A stretch of DNA of 64,000 nucleotides, taken from JARBAU01 sp040414675 (GTDB taxonomy: Archaea; Thermoproteota; Nitrososphaeria; Nitrososphaerales; Nitrososphaeraceae). Made by a program: the position numbers and the translations under genes. Where the stretch lies: positions 1 through 64,000 of the forward strand of contig JBEDUN010000164.1 in the NCBI GenBank assembly GCA_040414675.1. The letters are read 5' to 3'. Position 1 is the first letter of the stretch. Every line of letters starts with the position of its first letter. Positions 1 to 8,697 of this stretch are shown piece by piece. The notes under the pieces were generated by a model. That model saw nothing but the letters and a program-made list of their open reading frames with translations. It had not been told where the DNA came from and made no database searches.

Positions 1-336
1 AATGCACACAGATATCTACAGATAGCATTTGCAGAAGATCTCTATCTATACTGTCAAGCAAATAACATAAACTTTGCAGAACTACGAGATGCATTAAATA
101 CAAAATGGAATGTTAATATCCTTGAGCCAAGAGATGGAATAGGTGGTCATTGTCTACCAAAAGATACTAAAATGTTCTTGCAATCATCCAAATCCATAAA
201 AAGTAAGATATTGGCATCAGCAATAGAAGTGGATGAGGATTACAGAAGGTATAGACAAACTAGAACTTTAGTTGTGAATAGCGATTCACGGCATTCTTAC
301 GAAGAGGGTAAATCAGATCTTTATAAATCGAATTAA
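1..336 (+). CDS. Nucleotide-sugar dehydrogenase (UDP-ManNAc/UDP-Glc type), C-terminal part
   Basis: The frame is open from the first base to the TAA at 334-336, giving the last 111 residues of a protein whose start lies outside the window. It carries the signature EPRDGIGGHCLPKDTKMF, the active-site segment of UDP-glucose/GDP-mannose dehydrogenases, with the catalytic Cys in GGHC. Preceding helices (AFAEDLYLYCQANNINFAEL) fit the central dimerisation domain. The family oxidises a UDP-sugar to its uronic acid in two NAD-dependent steps in the cytosol. The C-terminal UDP-binding domain normally follows the GGHC segment by over 100 residues. Here only about 60 follow, so the protein looks short at its C-terminus or has been truncated. 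It lies 60 bp before the PIG-L deacetylase on the same strand. Family assignment is firm; the exact sugar is not readable. Confidence 0.8.
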   Translation, partial: NAHRYLQIAFAEDLYLYCQANNINFAELRDALNTKWNVNILEPRDGIGGHCLPKDTKMFLQSSKSIKSKILASAIEVDEDYRRYRQTRTLVVNSDSRHSYEEGKSDLYKSN

Positions 337-396
337 GCTCAATATAGTCAAAGTTGCTGACAGCATTCAAATAATCATGGTTATTAGGAAATCTTC

Positions 397-1035
397 ATGA
401 AATCAAAAGAATCGATTCTTATATTCGGCGCCCATCCGGACGACATAGAAATCGGGATGGGTGGAACCGTAGCAAAGCTTGCTCAGAATAATTCATATGA
501 CATCCACCTTGTAATTGCGACACTGCCGAATTTCGTTAAAACAGATACTAAGGAGGGGCGTCAATCGGAAGCAATTATGTCTGCAAAAGTGATGGGTTGC
601 AAAGACCCAGAACTTCTTGACTTGTCACCAGAAGAAGTAATTTTCAATAGGAGATTAGTTGGAATCATTGACAAGATCATTAAGGAACGACAACCAGACG
701 CAGTATTCACTCAGTGGATTGGTGACTCGCACCAAGATCATCAAGCACTGACGAGAGCGGTCACGGCAGCATGCAGAGACCAGAATAATATTTTCATGTA
801 TGAGACCACTATCCCGGGGGGTATTACTGAGTGTGCCTTTAGACCGCAGCTTTATGTTGACATTGCAGGAACTATAGAAATAAAGAAAGAAGCGTTGAAT
901 TGTTTCGATTCGCAAAAGATTCGGTGCGGAGAATATTGGATAGATGCAATCATAGGCAGATGCAAGTACAGAGGGTATCAACTGAATTCGAAGTATGCTG
1001 AAGCATTTGAAGTTGTCAGAGTATCCAAGTGGTAA
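397..1035 (+). CDS. PIG-L/LmbE-family N-acetylglucosamine-type deacetylase (BshB-like)
   Basis: This 212-residue protein is the usual size of a stand-alone PIG-L (LmbE/BshB/MshB) deacetylase. The zinc-site motif AHPDDIEIGMGG starts at residue 12 (His13, Asp15, Asp16). The second motif SHQDH lies at residues 111-115 (His112, Asp114, His115), and the EGRQSEA segment near residue 53 is also typical. The family removes the acetyl group from N-acetylglucosamine on lipid, inositol or malate carriers, exposing a free amine. The ATG at 397 follows a short spacer after the dehydrogenase gene. The next genes are on the opposite strand and converge on it: an ATP-grasp ligase and a BshC-like protein. The context suggests deacetylation of a sugar that is then acylated by a ligase. 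The substrate is unknown. Confidence 0.85.
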   Translation: MKSKESILIFGAHPDDIEIGMGGTVAKLAQNNSYDIHLVIATLPNFVKTDTKEGRQSEAIMSAKVMGCKDPELLDLSPEEVIFNRRLVGIIDKIIKERQPDAVFTQWIGDSHQDHQALTRAVTAACRDQNNIFMYETTIPGGITECAFRPQLYVDIAGTIEIKKEALNCFDSQKIRCGEYWIDAIIGRCKYRGYQLNSKYAEAFEVVRVSKW

Positions 1036-1075
1036 ATCGTACAATCTAATCTTGATCTAATCTTTCTAAGTTCTC

Positions 1076-2155
1076 TTAAAAATAATTAGGGACGATAGAA
1101 TTACTTTCCTTCACTTTTCTTTGAGATGTAGTGTACAAATACGTATCGTAATCGACGTATACTTCGTTCCAGTATCTCATGCACAATAACCTCTTGTAGT
1201 TTCTTGCGCTACTCTGTTCATTCATGAATAAATTCCTCAAGATTATATCTGGTTCATTGATCCCTGCTACTGCTCGCATTGGACACGTTGCAGAAAATCT
1301 TGGATTTATCTCAAAAACCTTCACCTCGTCTCCCACCTGCATTGCTTGTACGTTGACAGGTCCACGAGCCCCGAGTTTTACAGCAACTTCTTCAGCAGGC
1401 TGGCGTATTTCATTGAAGTTATCAATTATTGCCTTGTAAGTTTGACCATGTTTGATTGTCTTTTGGATGGAAATAGATGATAATACTTTATCACCTTGTT
1501 TGTCAATAGTTACACCAGTTGTGTACTCGGTGCCATTTCCACCAATGTATTCCTGAAGCATAGGTTTCCATCCAGCTACTTCAATTTTCGAAATGTTATA
1601 CTCTAGCTCGTTTTCATCCTTAACCACTGCAAAATATAGAGAACCATATCCTTCTCTCGGTTTCACCACGAGTGGAAAACTATAGCGAGAAATGAACTCG
1701 TACTTGTCGTCTGGCAGGCATGATTCTGCCCTCGAAAAGTTATTACTTGTCAAGAATTCATAAGTTTTCCATTTGTCTCTGGCAAGTTCTAACACGGTCA
1801 AAGGATTTGAAATGATTTTTGCATTAGTCTCAGCTTCTATTCTGCTTTGGACTTTACCGAGAACCAACAGCTCTTCATCGGAGCCTACAAAAATTGCATT
1901 AATGTCATTTTTTCTAGATATAGAAATTATATTATCAATATAATCTGGTGAGGATGAAGCTGGCACCAAGAATCCAATGCCGTTGCATCTATACAATCCC
2001 GCTGCTTGAGTATTCGCATCTGCAGCAAATATCCTATAAGTAATTGAATCTTCATTTGAATAAAGATTTGCCCAATTTAAGCATTTTATAATTCCTTCTC
2101 CTATAATACCACCAGCTGCAGTAACAAGCACATTAAGCTGAATTGTATTGCTCAT
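1076..2155 (-). CDS. ATP-grasp ligase (carbamoyl-phosphate-synthase-like fold)
   Basis: The protein has 359 residues. The N-terminus holds a glycine-rich pre-ATP-grasp segment (LVTAAGGIIGEGIIKCL, residues 9-25). ARDKWKTYEFL near residue 125 and FPLVVKPREGYGS near residue 160 are the nucleotide-binding parts. VFEINPRFSATCPMRAVAG near residue 275 supplies the Mg-binding Glu and Asn. These proteins join a carboxylate to an amine or thiol through an acyl-phosphate. It follows the BshC-like gene by 45 bp on the same strand, so the two are probably co-transcribed. A second ATP-grasp protein lies at 4879. Both end in a similar aromatic tail (VPNYF here, KQNYFG there), suggesting related paralogs. 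The substrate cannot be read; by context it may attach an amino acid to a sugar amine. Confidence 0.8.
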   Translation of the reverse strand: MSNTIQLNVLVTAAGGIIGEGIIKCLNWANLYSNEDSITYRIFAADANTQAAGLYRCNGIGFLVPASSSPDYIDNIISISRKNDINAIFVGSDEELLVLGKVQSRIEAETNAKIISNPLTVLELARDKWKTYEFLTSNNFSRAESCLPDDKYEFISRYSFPLVVKPREGYGSLYFAVVKDENELEYNISKIEVAGWKPMLQEYIGGNGTEYTTGVTIDKQGDKVLSSISIQKTIKHGQTYKAIIDNFNEIRQPAEEVAVKLGARGPVNVQAMQVGDEVKVFEINPRFSATCPMRAVAGINEPDIILRNLFMNEQSSARNYKRLLCMRYWNEVYVDYDTYLYTTSQRKVKESNSIVPNYF

Positions 2156-2200
2156 TATCCAATCGAATTTCAGTTATAGCATATTATTTTACTGATTTAT

Positions 2201-3889
2201 CTACATAATCAAAGAGATTGGCGTAGCTAGATGATCATTAGTTATAAGACCATCTCTCCATTGAGCCTCTACGCCACACATGCCGAAGTTTACCGCATAG
2301 TCAATCATGCAAGGTTTCAAATTGATCGCCGACCTTGCTTTATTAGCAGTTTTAATAGTACGACGAAGTGTTCTCTGAGATTCCTTCAATGGAAATACCT
2401 TATTTAAAATGTCATTTATAGATTGTCCAGACCTAATTCTCCTTGAACGTTCATTAATCAATGGGACTATCCGTTCAGCAAATCCAGAGTCCATTTCTTT
2501 CAATCTATTCAGATAGGATTCTAGTTCAATTTCATTATTTACTCTTATATAGTTGAGTGCTTCTGATTGACCAATACCTGTATAGACATCAACTGAGGGC
2601 CAAACAGTGGTTAAAGGCATAGTGACATTCAGCTGCTTGAATGCCAGGCTGCTTACCAGCATGTAACCAAGACTTCCACCTGTTCCAGAAGCATAGCATT
2701 CAATCCCGAGTTCCCTGGCAAGTAGTAATAAAATTGGAATAGCCCTAGGAGATATAGCATGTATCTTGTCGCCTGACAAATCAATATTACTCACTGAGCC
2801 AATTTCAATTCTAAGATCATTTTTGCACGCTATACATTTTCCTGCTAGATATAGGTGCTGTGTCTTGGTTTCAACCAATTTGGCAGATCCCTTACTTCCA
2901 CATTTACAATGGAGCCATACCGGGGCATTAAGATAAGAGCTCGAACTAACACCAGTGTTGATTCCTTGGCTGGCAAAAATTCCCTCACTTTCATTTAGGG
3001 CTGCGGCATATTTTTTATAATTGGATATCAGGAATTTGAACCCGTCTTCGAAAACTTCTGGTATGTCAGATAATCGAACGAAAACTGTATCATACCCCCA
3101 AATCTTATTTACAAGACGAGAAATTATAAATGAATTAAAATCTGCATAGGATTTACATCTTGAATAGGACTCTAGAACTTCATCCCAAAAATCGTCAAAA
3201 TTCTTTAATAGCTGATATTTATTTTCTCTCTTAAACAAAGATGAATTCGCATTTCTGAGCCAATAAGATACTTGCTTACGCCAAAATTCTATCAAGGAAC
3301 CTCTTGGAGCATTCATATTGTGCATCAATCGCCACCTATCGTGGGCTCTAATGGGAAACCTGAGCTCAAGAATACCATTCGCATTACGTACACTAGGCAG
3401 CTGAGCGTGTCGTATCCAAAACTCGTCCATGAAATCATGGTCGACTATTAGAAAGAGATTTACAAATTTTTTACTGCTATCTCTACATTCAGCTATCGAT
3501 TTAAGGGATTGCAGCAGAATTATTTTCTTGTACACTCCAGCGAAAGCAAAGAGATTAGGCTGATGGATTGAAACCAATACTTCGGTCGAAGGCTTTTGTA
3601 AAGCTGCAAGAGATTCGTTGATTATGGAGTTGTTAGTGCCTGCCTGATGATGAAAATTGTCTATATACTTAACGAGCCTTGCTCTATTTGACATAATATT
3701 TTCAGCCATCATCGAGGATTGGTTTGTTCGAGAAAGAAGTTTATCAACGGCCTCGGAAAGGCTTTCAGGAAAAGAGGAGATGTAATCAGCTATTACCTGA
3801 TTTCCGACTGTCCCAAATTTCGAAAATAGAGATCTGACGCTATGTCGTTGCCCTATTTCCGATGCAGCCATGTAATTGTTAACTAACAT
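2201..3889 (-). CDS. BshC-like protein (putative cysteine/amino-acid-adding enzyme) with inserted zinc ribbon
   Basis: The frame is open up to a TTG at 3901, but a TATA box at 3906-3913 is too close for that start. The ATG at 3889 (or 3871) fits better. Numbering from 3901, SIHQPNLFAFAGVYKK (111-126) and FLIVDHDFMDEFW (150-162) match the HQP/NQQ and DHDF motifs of BshC. ISPRAIP (383-389) followed by SGTGGSLGY and VTMP matches BshC's SPN...GPGE..Y...MP region. BshC adds cysteine to GlcN-malate in the last step of bacillithiol synthesis; the WbqC family shares the HQP start. A CxC plus CxxC pair at 332, 334, 356 and 359 forms a zinc ribbon not typical of BshC. The usual long coiled coil is not evident. 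It is co-oriented with the ATP-grasp gene and lies in the same locus as a BshB-like deacetylase. Homology is fairly sure; the reaction is inferred. Confidence 0.6.
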   Translation of the reverse strand: MLVNNYMAASEIGQRHSVRSLFSKFGTVGNQVIADYISSFPESLSEAVDKLLSRTNQSSMMAENIMSNRARLVKYIDNFHHQAGTNNSIINESLAALQKPSTEVLVSIHQPNLFAFAGVYKKIILLQSLKSIAECRDSSKKFVNLFLIVDHDFMDEFWIRHAQLPSVRNANGILELRFPIRAHDRWRLMHNMNAPRGSLIEFWRKQVSYWLRNANSSLFKRENKYQLLKNFDDFWDEVLESYSRCKSYADFNSFIISRLVNKIWGYDTVFVRLSDIPEVFEDGFKFLISNYKKYAAALNESEGIFASQGINTGVSSSSYLNAPVWLHCKCGSKGSAKLVETKTQHLYLAGKCIACKNDLRIEIGSVSNIDLSGDKIHAISPRAIPILLLLARELGIECYASGTGGSLGYMLVSSLAFKQLNVTMPLTTVWPSVDVYTGIGQSEALNYIRVNNEIELESYLNRLKEMDSGFAERIVPLINERSRRIRSGQSINDILNKVFPLKESQRTLRRTIKTANKARSAINLKPCMIDYAVNFGMCGVEAQWRDGLITNDHLATPISLIM

Positions 3890-3904
3890 TAGAAATCCCA
3901 ACCA

Positions 3905-3917
3905 TTATATAAATTTC
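3905..3917 (-). promoter_or_regulatory. TATA box of the BshC-like gene
   Basis: On the minus strand the stretch reads AAATTTATATAAT. Transcription would begin around 3884-3886, at or just inside the ATG at 3889. This gives a nearly leaderless mRNA and argues against the upstream TTG at 3901. Confidence 0.5.
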
Positions 3918-4137
3918 CGTCCAAACGTTTGCAGTCGTCAACTATTTACTAGACGATTCTGAAAGCCAACTAATTTAAGGAGTTTTAATCAATATCATAG
4001 TACAGAATTTCCTAAGATTATCACCTAAAGACTAGACGAAATAATATAATGGTAAATTGATTAAGAAAATTGTAAGATAAAACACTTCTATGTTCTCGGA
4101 ACAGTTGATTTACATAGCATAAAGTCTTTTTGAATTC

Positions 4138-4761
4138 TTACGGTAATTCTGCAGCAGCTATAAGGTCATTAATATCGTCAAAAGATCCTACAGATCCGAG
4201 ACTATGAGCATCGCTTCCCAAGTGGAATCTTACTCCCTTAGTCTTAAATGCAGTTATCCAATCCAACGGTGGTCTGCGGTACTTGGAATTAAGCTCGACC
4301 ACTTTTCGATTCTGCACTATTTCCTCTGCAATCAGACCAATTTCAGATTCGCTGACCTTCATACCGGGCTCTGGAGCTAGATGACCAATTACATCAACTG
4401 TCGGATCTCTGATAACTGTCCTTAGAGCATTTATCCAGATCTGTTTATTTCCAAAAACAGAATGAAAGCTCGCTATCACAAAATATTTGGTACGATATTC
4501 ACTCGGACAATCAATATCACCATTTTGGAGAATTTTTGCCTCGAATCCGGTTAGAATATCTAAAGAGGAGACTTTGGCACACATGTGTATTTCCTCCAGG
4601 TATTTTGGGATCCAATCAGATGTTTTCCTGACATGTTCTGTGAATGCTATCTTCTTCAGTCCTTTACTTCTTGCAATTTGAATTACATTGTTTATAGTTA
4701 AATCCGGATCAGAATGATCATTGTATGTCGAATGAATATGATAATCTGCTAGTTTGTCCAT
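4138..4761 (-). CDS. PHP-domain metal-dependent phosphoesterase
   Basis: The 207-residue protein shows the full set of PHP metal ligands: DYHIHST at residues 6-12, TEH at 41-43, GFEAKI near 72, ASFHSV near 97, GHLAPE near 125, and GSDAHSLG near 183. PHP proteins are trinuclear-metal hydrolases that include histidinol-phosphate phosphatases and stand-alone phosphoesterases. The length fits a single-domain enzyme. The ATG at 4761 opens from an AT-rich divergent promoter shared with the ATP-grasp gene at 4879, and BshC-like and ATP-grasp genes follow on the same strand. A role as phosphatase in the sugar or thiol pathway is an inference. A histidinol phosphatase is possible, but no other his gene is present here. 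Confidence 0.8.
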   Translation of the reverse strand: MDKLADYHIHSTYNDHSDPDLTINNVIQIARSKGLKKIAFTEHVRKTSDWIPKYLEEIHMCAKVSSLDILTGFEAKILQNGDIDCPSEYRTKYFVIASFHSVFGNKQIWINALRTVIRDPTVDVIGHLAPEPGMKVSESEIGLIAEEIVQNRKVVELNSKYRRPPLDWITAFKTKGVRFHLGSDAHSLGSVGSFDDINDLIAAAELP

Positions 4762-4818
4762 AGTGATATATTCTGCCTCTTGAACTGGTGTAATTGATAG
4801 CTGATTGTTAAATCAACC

Positions 4819-4841
4819 TGTTATATATATAAATATTTATT
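4819..4841. promoter_or_regulatory. Divergent TATA-rich promoter between PHP and ATP-grasp genes
   Basis: The segment contains TTATATATATAAATATTTAT, an almost self-complementary run of TATA elements. It is 38-58 bp before the TTG at 4879 on the plus strand and about 60 bp before the ATG at 4761 on the minus strand. It can therefore serve both directions with short leaders. Confidence 0.5.
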
Positions 4842-4878
4842 ACATCGATCAATATACAATACTTCTTGGTAATGTCCG

Positions 4879-5880
4879 TTGGCTAGACCTGAAATTTCTG
4901 TAGTTCTTGTTCCAGGCGCAGCCGCACCATCGGGCATAAATGCAATCAAGTCTTTGAGAATGGGTGGATATAAAGGCAAGATTGTTGCGACAGATTCAAG
5001 CTATCTTTCAGCTGGGTTTTTTATGTCCGATTTTAACGAGGTAATTCCAGAAGCTGATGATAAATCATTCCTTCAGAGGTTGTTGGAAATAATTAAAGGA
5101 CATAAGGTTCAAGTTCTTCTGCCCACGTCGGGCTATGATATATACCCTTACAGTGAGCATCGAAAATTGCTCCTAGATATGGGAGTACACGCAATAGTCA
5201 GCGACAGAAAGAGCCTTGAAATTTGTCGTGACAAGATGCAGACTTATCACTTTTTGCGGAATAATTATTCATTGCCTTATACTACGGATAATGCTAATAA
5301 AATCAACCAATTCCCAATCATCGCCAAGCCAAGATTTGGAAAAGGTAGTCGTGGTATTATTAGGATAGACGATGAATCTGAGCTAAAATATATTTCATCA
5401 AAAATGGATGATTTAATCTATCAAGAGTTTCTTCCCGGAACAGAATACACGATTGATGTACTTTCTGATCTGAATGAGAAAGCTATGATTGCCGTGCCGC
5501 GGATTAGAATTCAGACAAAGGCTGGAATCTCGACGAAAGGTAAAATTGTACGAGATCCTAAACTCGAAGACCAGTGTATGGAAATTGCCAATCGGATAAG
5601 GATAAGAGGCCCTTGTTGTATTCAAATGAAAGAATCTGATGACGGCAGTCTGAAGCTTGTCGAAGTAAATCCTAGGATGGGAGGCGGCACAATTTTCGCA
5701 ACTTTAGCCGGTGTAAACTTCCCATCACTGTTGTTAGAACTCGTCGAAAATAAGAAAGTAGTTCTACCCAAGATAGATGAGGTTACGATTGTAAGGTATT
5801 TTGAGGAAATTGTAATTAGAAATGAGGAACACAAGAATATTGAAGCTGGTATTATGCCCAAACAAAATTATTTTGGGTAA
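4879..5880 (+). CDS. ATP-grasp ligase, second paralog of the locus
   Basis: The protein has 333 residues and a TTG start. The nearby ATG at 4872 is in another frame and stops after four codons. The N-terminus is a Rossmann-like substrate domain (VLVPGAAAPSGINAIKSLR). FPIIAKPRFGKGSRGI near residue 148 is the nucleotide loop, IYQEFLPGTEYTIDVL follows near residue 177, and LVEVNPRMGGGTIF near residue 260 gives the Mg-binding Glu and Asn. It resembles carbamoyl-phosphate-synthase-type ATP-grasp proteins found in polysaccharide and natural-product loci. It is transcribed away from the PHP gene from a shared promoter. Together with the ATP-grasp at 1076 it suggests two ligation steps. The substrate is unknown. 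Confidence 0.8.
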   Translation: MARPEISVVLVPGAAAPSGINAIKSLRMGGYKGKIVATDSSYLSAGFFMSDFNEVIPEADDKSFLQRLLEIIKGHKVQVLLPTSGYDIYPYSEHRKLLLDMGVHAIVSDRKSLEICRDKMQTYHFLRNNYSLPYTTDNANKINQFPIIAKPRFGKGSRGIIRIDDESELKYISSKMDDLIYQEFLPGTEYTIDVLSDLNEKAMIAVPRIRIQTKAGISTKGKIVRDPKLEDQCMEIANRIRIRGPCCIQMKESDDGSLKLVEVNPRMGGGTIFATLAGVNFPSLLLELVENKKVVLPKIDEVTIVRYFEEIVIRNEEHKNIEAGIMPKQNYFG

Positions 5881-6166
5881 CTTCATTCCTTTTTACAATC
5901 CTGAAATTGTCCTCTAACGATCTTTTTAACTTACTATTCTGTTACTCCACCCCTTCCGGTATGATAACTGTCGAGAAATAGTTCACAGAATCTGTAGACC
6001 CTGATTTAACCTGAGTTATTCATATGATTAAATTTCCTAAATGCTGCCTTGCATTCTGTTGTTATATATGAGCGAAAAACTCAGAAAACACTTGTCCACA
6101 ATTCCTGAACATGCAGGTAGTTATAATCTGTTACTAGGAGGACAAAAAGCCACGACAGTTATATCT

Positions 6167-6192
6167 TACACATTGGTTTTTTCCAATGTGTA
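6167..6192. repeat. Perfect 10-bp inverted repeat with a T6 loop
   Basis: TACACATTGG at 6167-6176 is exactly complementary to CCAATGTGTA at 6183-6192, separated by six T. No long T-run follows the right arm, so it is not a clear terminator. It lies about 290 bp after the ATP-grasp stop codon. Confidence 0.6.
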
Positions 6193-6446
6193 GATTTTGT
6201 TGTCTTCAATTGGCAGAACCTACGATAGGTGTGTGAACCACAATGTGGCCCAATGCAAAGACTACTCGAGCTTGTTTTGGAGTCTGTATCATCTACAAAA
6301 GATGGCCAGACCATTGATCACTAGTTCAAATGTTTGCGAAGTAGTTTTGAGTGATAGCGACCAGAGCCTCAGCCTGTAAACATAAGTCTGTCTCTATCTC
6401 AACCATGTGAATCTAGAGCCGGACGAATTATTAAAAACTCTGCTCT

Positions 6447-6480
6447 AGAGTCGCCGAAGCTTCGGAGATCTCTCGACTCT
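6447..6480. repeat. Nested inverted repeat
   Basis: The outer arms AGAGTCG (6447-6453) and CGACTCT (6474-6480) are perfectly complementary. They enclose a 12-bp perfect palindrome, CCGAAGCTTCGG (6454-6465). The GC content stands out against AT-rich surroundings, and a TCTTCTTTC pyrimidine tract follows. It could be a structured RNA or an operator. Confidence 0.55.
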
Positions 6481-6883
6481 TCTTTCATTTGTTATTCGTT
6501 TATTTTCTGATTTATCTGATTCGGTAATGTATTATAGAAAGCAGGAACGCGGAATGCAATAAATAAATCTTTTTTTCAAATCCAGAAGAATAAGATTCTT
6601 CGGAAAGAATAGCATGATAATGCTATGTAACGTCGAAAACCAGTTCAGCAGTTTACCTTGCTCTAGAGTCATGAACAAACCTAGTTCCAGCAAACGATGC
6701 GATCGAATGATGTTCACACTTAAAGTTTGAGGTGTATGCATGTTAAACCAAATGTTTGTAGATTGTAGCTGCATGATAAAACAATTGAATCCATGCTACT
6801 AGGCATCTTAGATGATTTCTGAGCGAGATTATTAGGTCTATAATTATTGAAGACTATGTATATGAGGAAAATGGAATAACCTT

Positions 6884-7702
6884 GTGCTGCCATTGGACCA
6901 ATCAGTAGGATGGCTTTCAATAATGATTGCTCTAACGGTTTTTGCATATAGGATTAATGCAATCGATGCTTACGGCGTCATTGCGGCAGTACCAGTAGGA
7001 TTCATAACGTTAATTTTCGGGGGTGTCACGTGGTTTTTGGCATTGCTTTCTTTTTTTCTAATTGCTTCCTATTATACTCGACATAAATTTGAGCAAAAAG
7101 AATTAGCTGGTTTTTCGGAGAAAAATCGGGGGGCTAGAAGTTGGACCAGTGTATTGGCTAATGGGGGATTGCCGGCTTTTTTTGCCATAATGTATCATTA
7201 TTCTGGTAATAATAATTTGTATTTGCTCTTTTTTTCAGGCTCTCTGGCCTTCGCACTAGCTGACACGATCGCAACTGAGGTTGGATTACTGAGTAGATCT
7301 GCACCCATATCTATCTTATCTGGCAAACCCATTCCAAGGGGCCATTCCGGTGGAGTCACTCTGAGGGGTGAGATGGCAGCGCTTGTAGGGACATTAGTTA
7401 TTGGATCTATCTGTGGCTTATTTTTTTCAAATGATGCAGGTCAGTTTGCCATTATCTTAATTGCTTGCATAACATCGGGGATGTTGTCTACGAACCTGGA
7501 TAGTGTATTAGGCGAAACTTGGCAATGCAAGTATAAATGTTCTGTGTGCAACAAATACTCTGAAATTAGAATAGTTCATTGTGATGTTATTACAATTCAA
7601 CATAGAGGATTCAGATTCGTAGACAATAATGTGGTGAATGCTATAAGCTCGTTATTCGGTGCCGCAATTTGCTCCATTTTTATTTTGGCTTTTAACACTT
7701 AG
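6884..7702 (+). CDS. DUF92/TMEM19-family integral membrane protein
   Basis: The 272-residue protein has about six hydrophobic segments. It carries the DUF92 hallmark ADTIATEVGLLS near residue 126, followed by IPRGHSGGVTLRGEMAAL near residue 146, and an acidic DSVLGETWQ segment near residue 206. In bacteria and plants related proteins act in prenyl-alcohol phosphorylation or are uncharacterised; the archaeal role is unknown. A Cys pair (CKYKCSVC near residue 215) may bind metal. The start is GTG at 6884. An upstream gene-poor stretch and a 59-bp gap to the nitrilase-like gene leave operon structure open. Family call is firm, function is not. Confidence 0.8.
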   Translation: MLPLDQSVGWLSIMIALTVFAYRINAIDAYGVIAAVPVGFITLIFGGVTWFLALLSFFLIASYYTRHKFEQKELAGFSEKNRGARSWTSVLANGGLPAFFAIMYHYSGNNNLYLLFFSGSLAFALADTIATEVGLLSRSAPISILSGKPIPRGHSGGVTLRGEMAALVGTLVIGSICGLFFSNDAGQFAIILIACITSGMLSTNLDSVLGETWQCKYKCSVCNKYSEIRIVHCDVITIQHRGFRFVDNNVVNAISSLFGAAICSIFILAFNT

Positions 7703-7761
7703 GAATTAGCTGGAGCAACCCTTATGACCACTCCGTTCGATCGAATATAGATCGCACAGGC

Positions 7762-8697
7762 TTGTGTTATAACCAAGTTACTAAAATCTGTAGAGGGTGC
7801 TCAGTAATGCTTTTTAATGTATTCTTTGATATCGATCCCGGTAAATTCGTGAATTCTTTTAGAGTAGCAGTAGTACAGATGAAGTCATCACAACATAAGG
7901 CAGAAAATCTTAGTGTTGCCTTGGAATACACATCGTTTGCTGCAAATAAAGATGCGAATGCGGTTTTATTCCCTGAATTCCTTATGGCGTATTCCCCTGA
8001 ACATCAAGATGCTAAAGAATTAGTTAGTATGGCAGAATCGGTAATCAACGGAAAGTTTGTTACAGCATTGCGAAGAGCAGCTAAAAAAAACAATATTACT
8101 ATTGTTGCGACCATATATGAAAAATCGGAAAAAAACAATCAACGGGTTTATGATACCGCGATAATAATTAATTCCACGGGAAAAATATCTTCAGTATATA
8201 GAAAACTTCATCTATACGATGCTTTGGGATTTAGAGAATCGCTTAAGTTTGTGGCAGGTGATAAAATTAACAAACCAGTTACGCTAGGAACCACAAAAGT
8301 AGGCATCATGATTTGTTATGATATTCGATTTCCTGAAATGTCTAGAATATTAGTAGGAAATGGAGCTAACACATTAGTTGCACCATCTGCTTGGGTCCAT
8401 GGGATACTAAAGGAGGAGCATTGGTTGACTATGCTCAAGGCTAGGGCTATCGAGAACGGAGCATTCGTGATCGCTCCAGATCAAGTCGGAAATATCTACA
8501 GCGGACGGAGTCTAGTCGTAGACCCATTCGGTGTGGTTCTTTTGGATATGGGAAATAAGCAAGGTGTAGATATTGTAGATATTGATATGTCCAGAGTTAG
8601 GGGTGTTAGAGAGACTTTACCATTGCTCGAAAATCGTCGAACTGACGTATACATGAGAGATCTAGATATTTTTTGTAAGGATAGCAGTATGAGATAG
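7762..8697 (+). CDS. Carbon-nitrogen hydrolase (nitrilase superfamily, omega-amidase/Nit-like)
   Basis: This is a nitrilase-superfamily amidase with the catalytic triad visible in 311-residue numbering: Glu72 in LFPEFLMAYSPE, Lys148 in YRKLHLYDAL, and Cys185 in MICYDIRFPE. The pattern of PSAW and the ARAIENGAFV segment fits the Nit/omega-amidase branch, which hydrolyses small amides in the cytosol. The longest frame begins at TTG 7762, but family members normally begin a few residues before the RVAVVQM strand. ATG 7807 or GTG 7849 are likelier starts. The gene stands alone between DUF92 and the thiolase. The substrate cannot be fixed. Confidence 0.85.
   Translation: MCYNQVTKICRGCSVMLFNVFFDIDPGKFVNSFRVAVVQMKSSQHKAENLSVALEYTSFAANKDANAVLFPEFLMAYSPEHQDAKELVSMAESVINGKFVTALRRAAKKNNITIVATIYEKSEKNNQRVYDTAIIINSTGKISSVYRKLHLYDALGFRESLKFVAGDKINKPVTLGTTKVGIMICYDIRFPEMSRILVGNGANTLVAPSAWVHGILKEEHWLTMLKARAIENGAFVIAPDQVGNIYSGRSLVVDPFGVVLLDMGNKQGVDIVDIDMSRVRGVRETLPLLENRRTDVYMRDLDIFCKDSSMR

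Larger units (their letters stand above)
5881..6883. other. Gene-poor stretch with two strong inverted repeats
   Basis: No protein gene is convincing here. A 41-codon frame at 6068-6193 (starting MSEKLRKHLSTIPEH) follows a TATATATG run but matches nothing I know. Two hairpins are annotated separately. The 12-mer TGCTCTAGAGTC occurs twice, at 6441-6452 and 6659-6670. A non-coding RNA is possible but unsupported. Confidence 0.5.

Noticed and set aside
6197..6379. 60-codon plus-strand frame in the gene-poor stretch
   Set aside because: It begins inside the DNA next to a hairpin and shows no family match or promoter.
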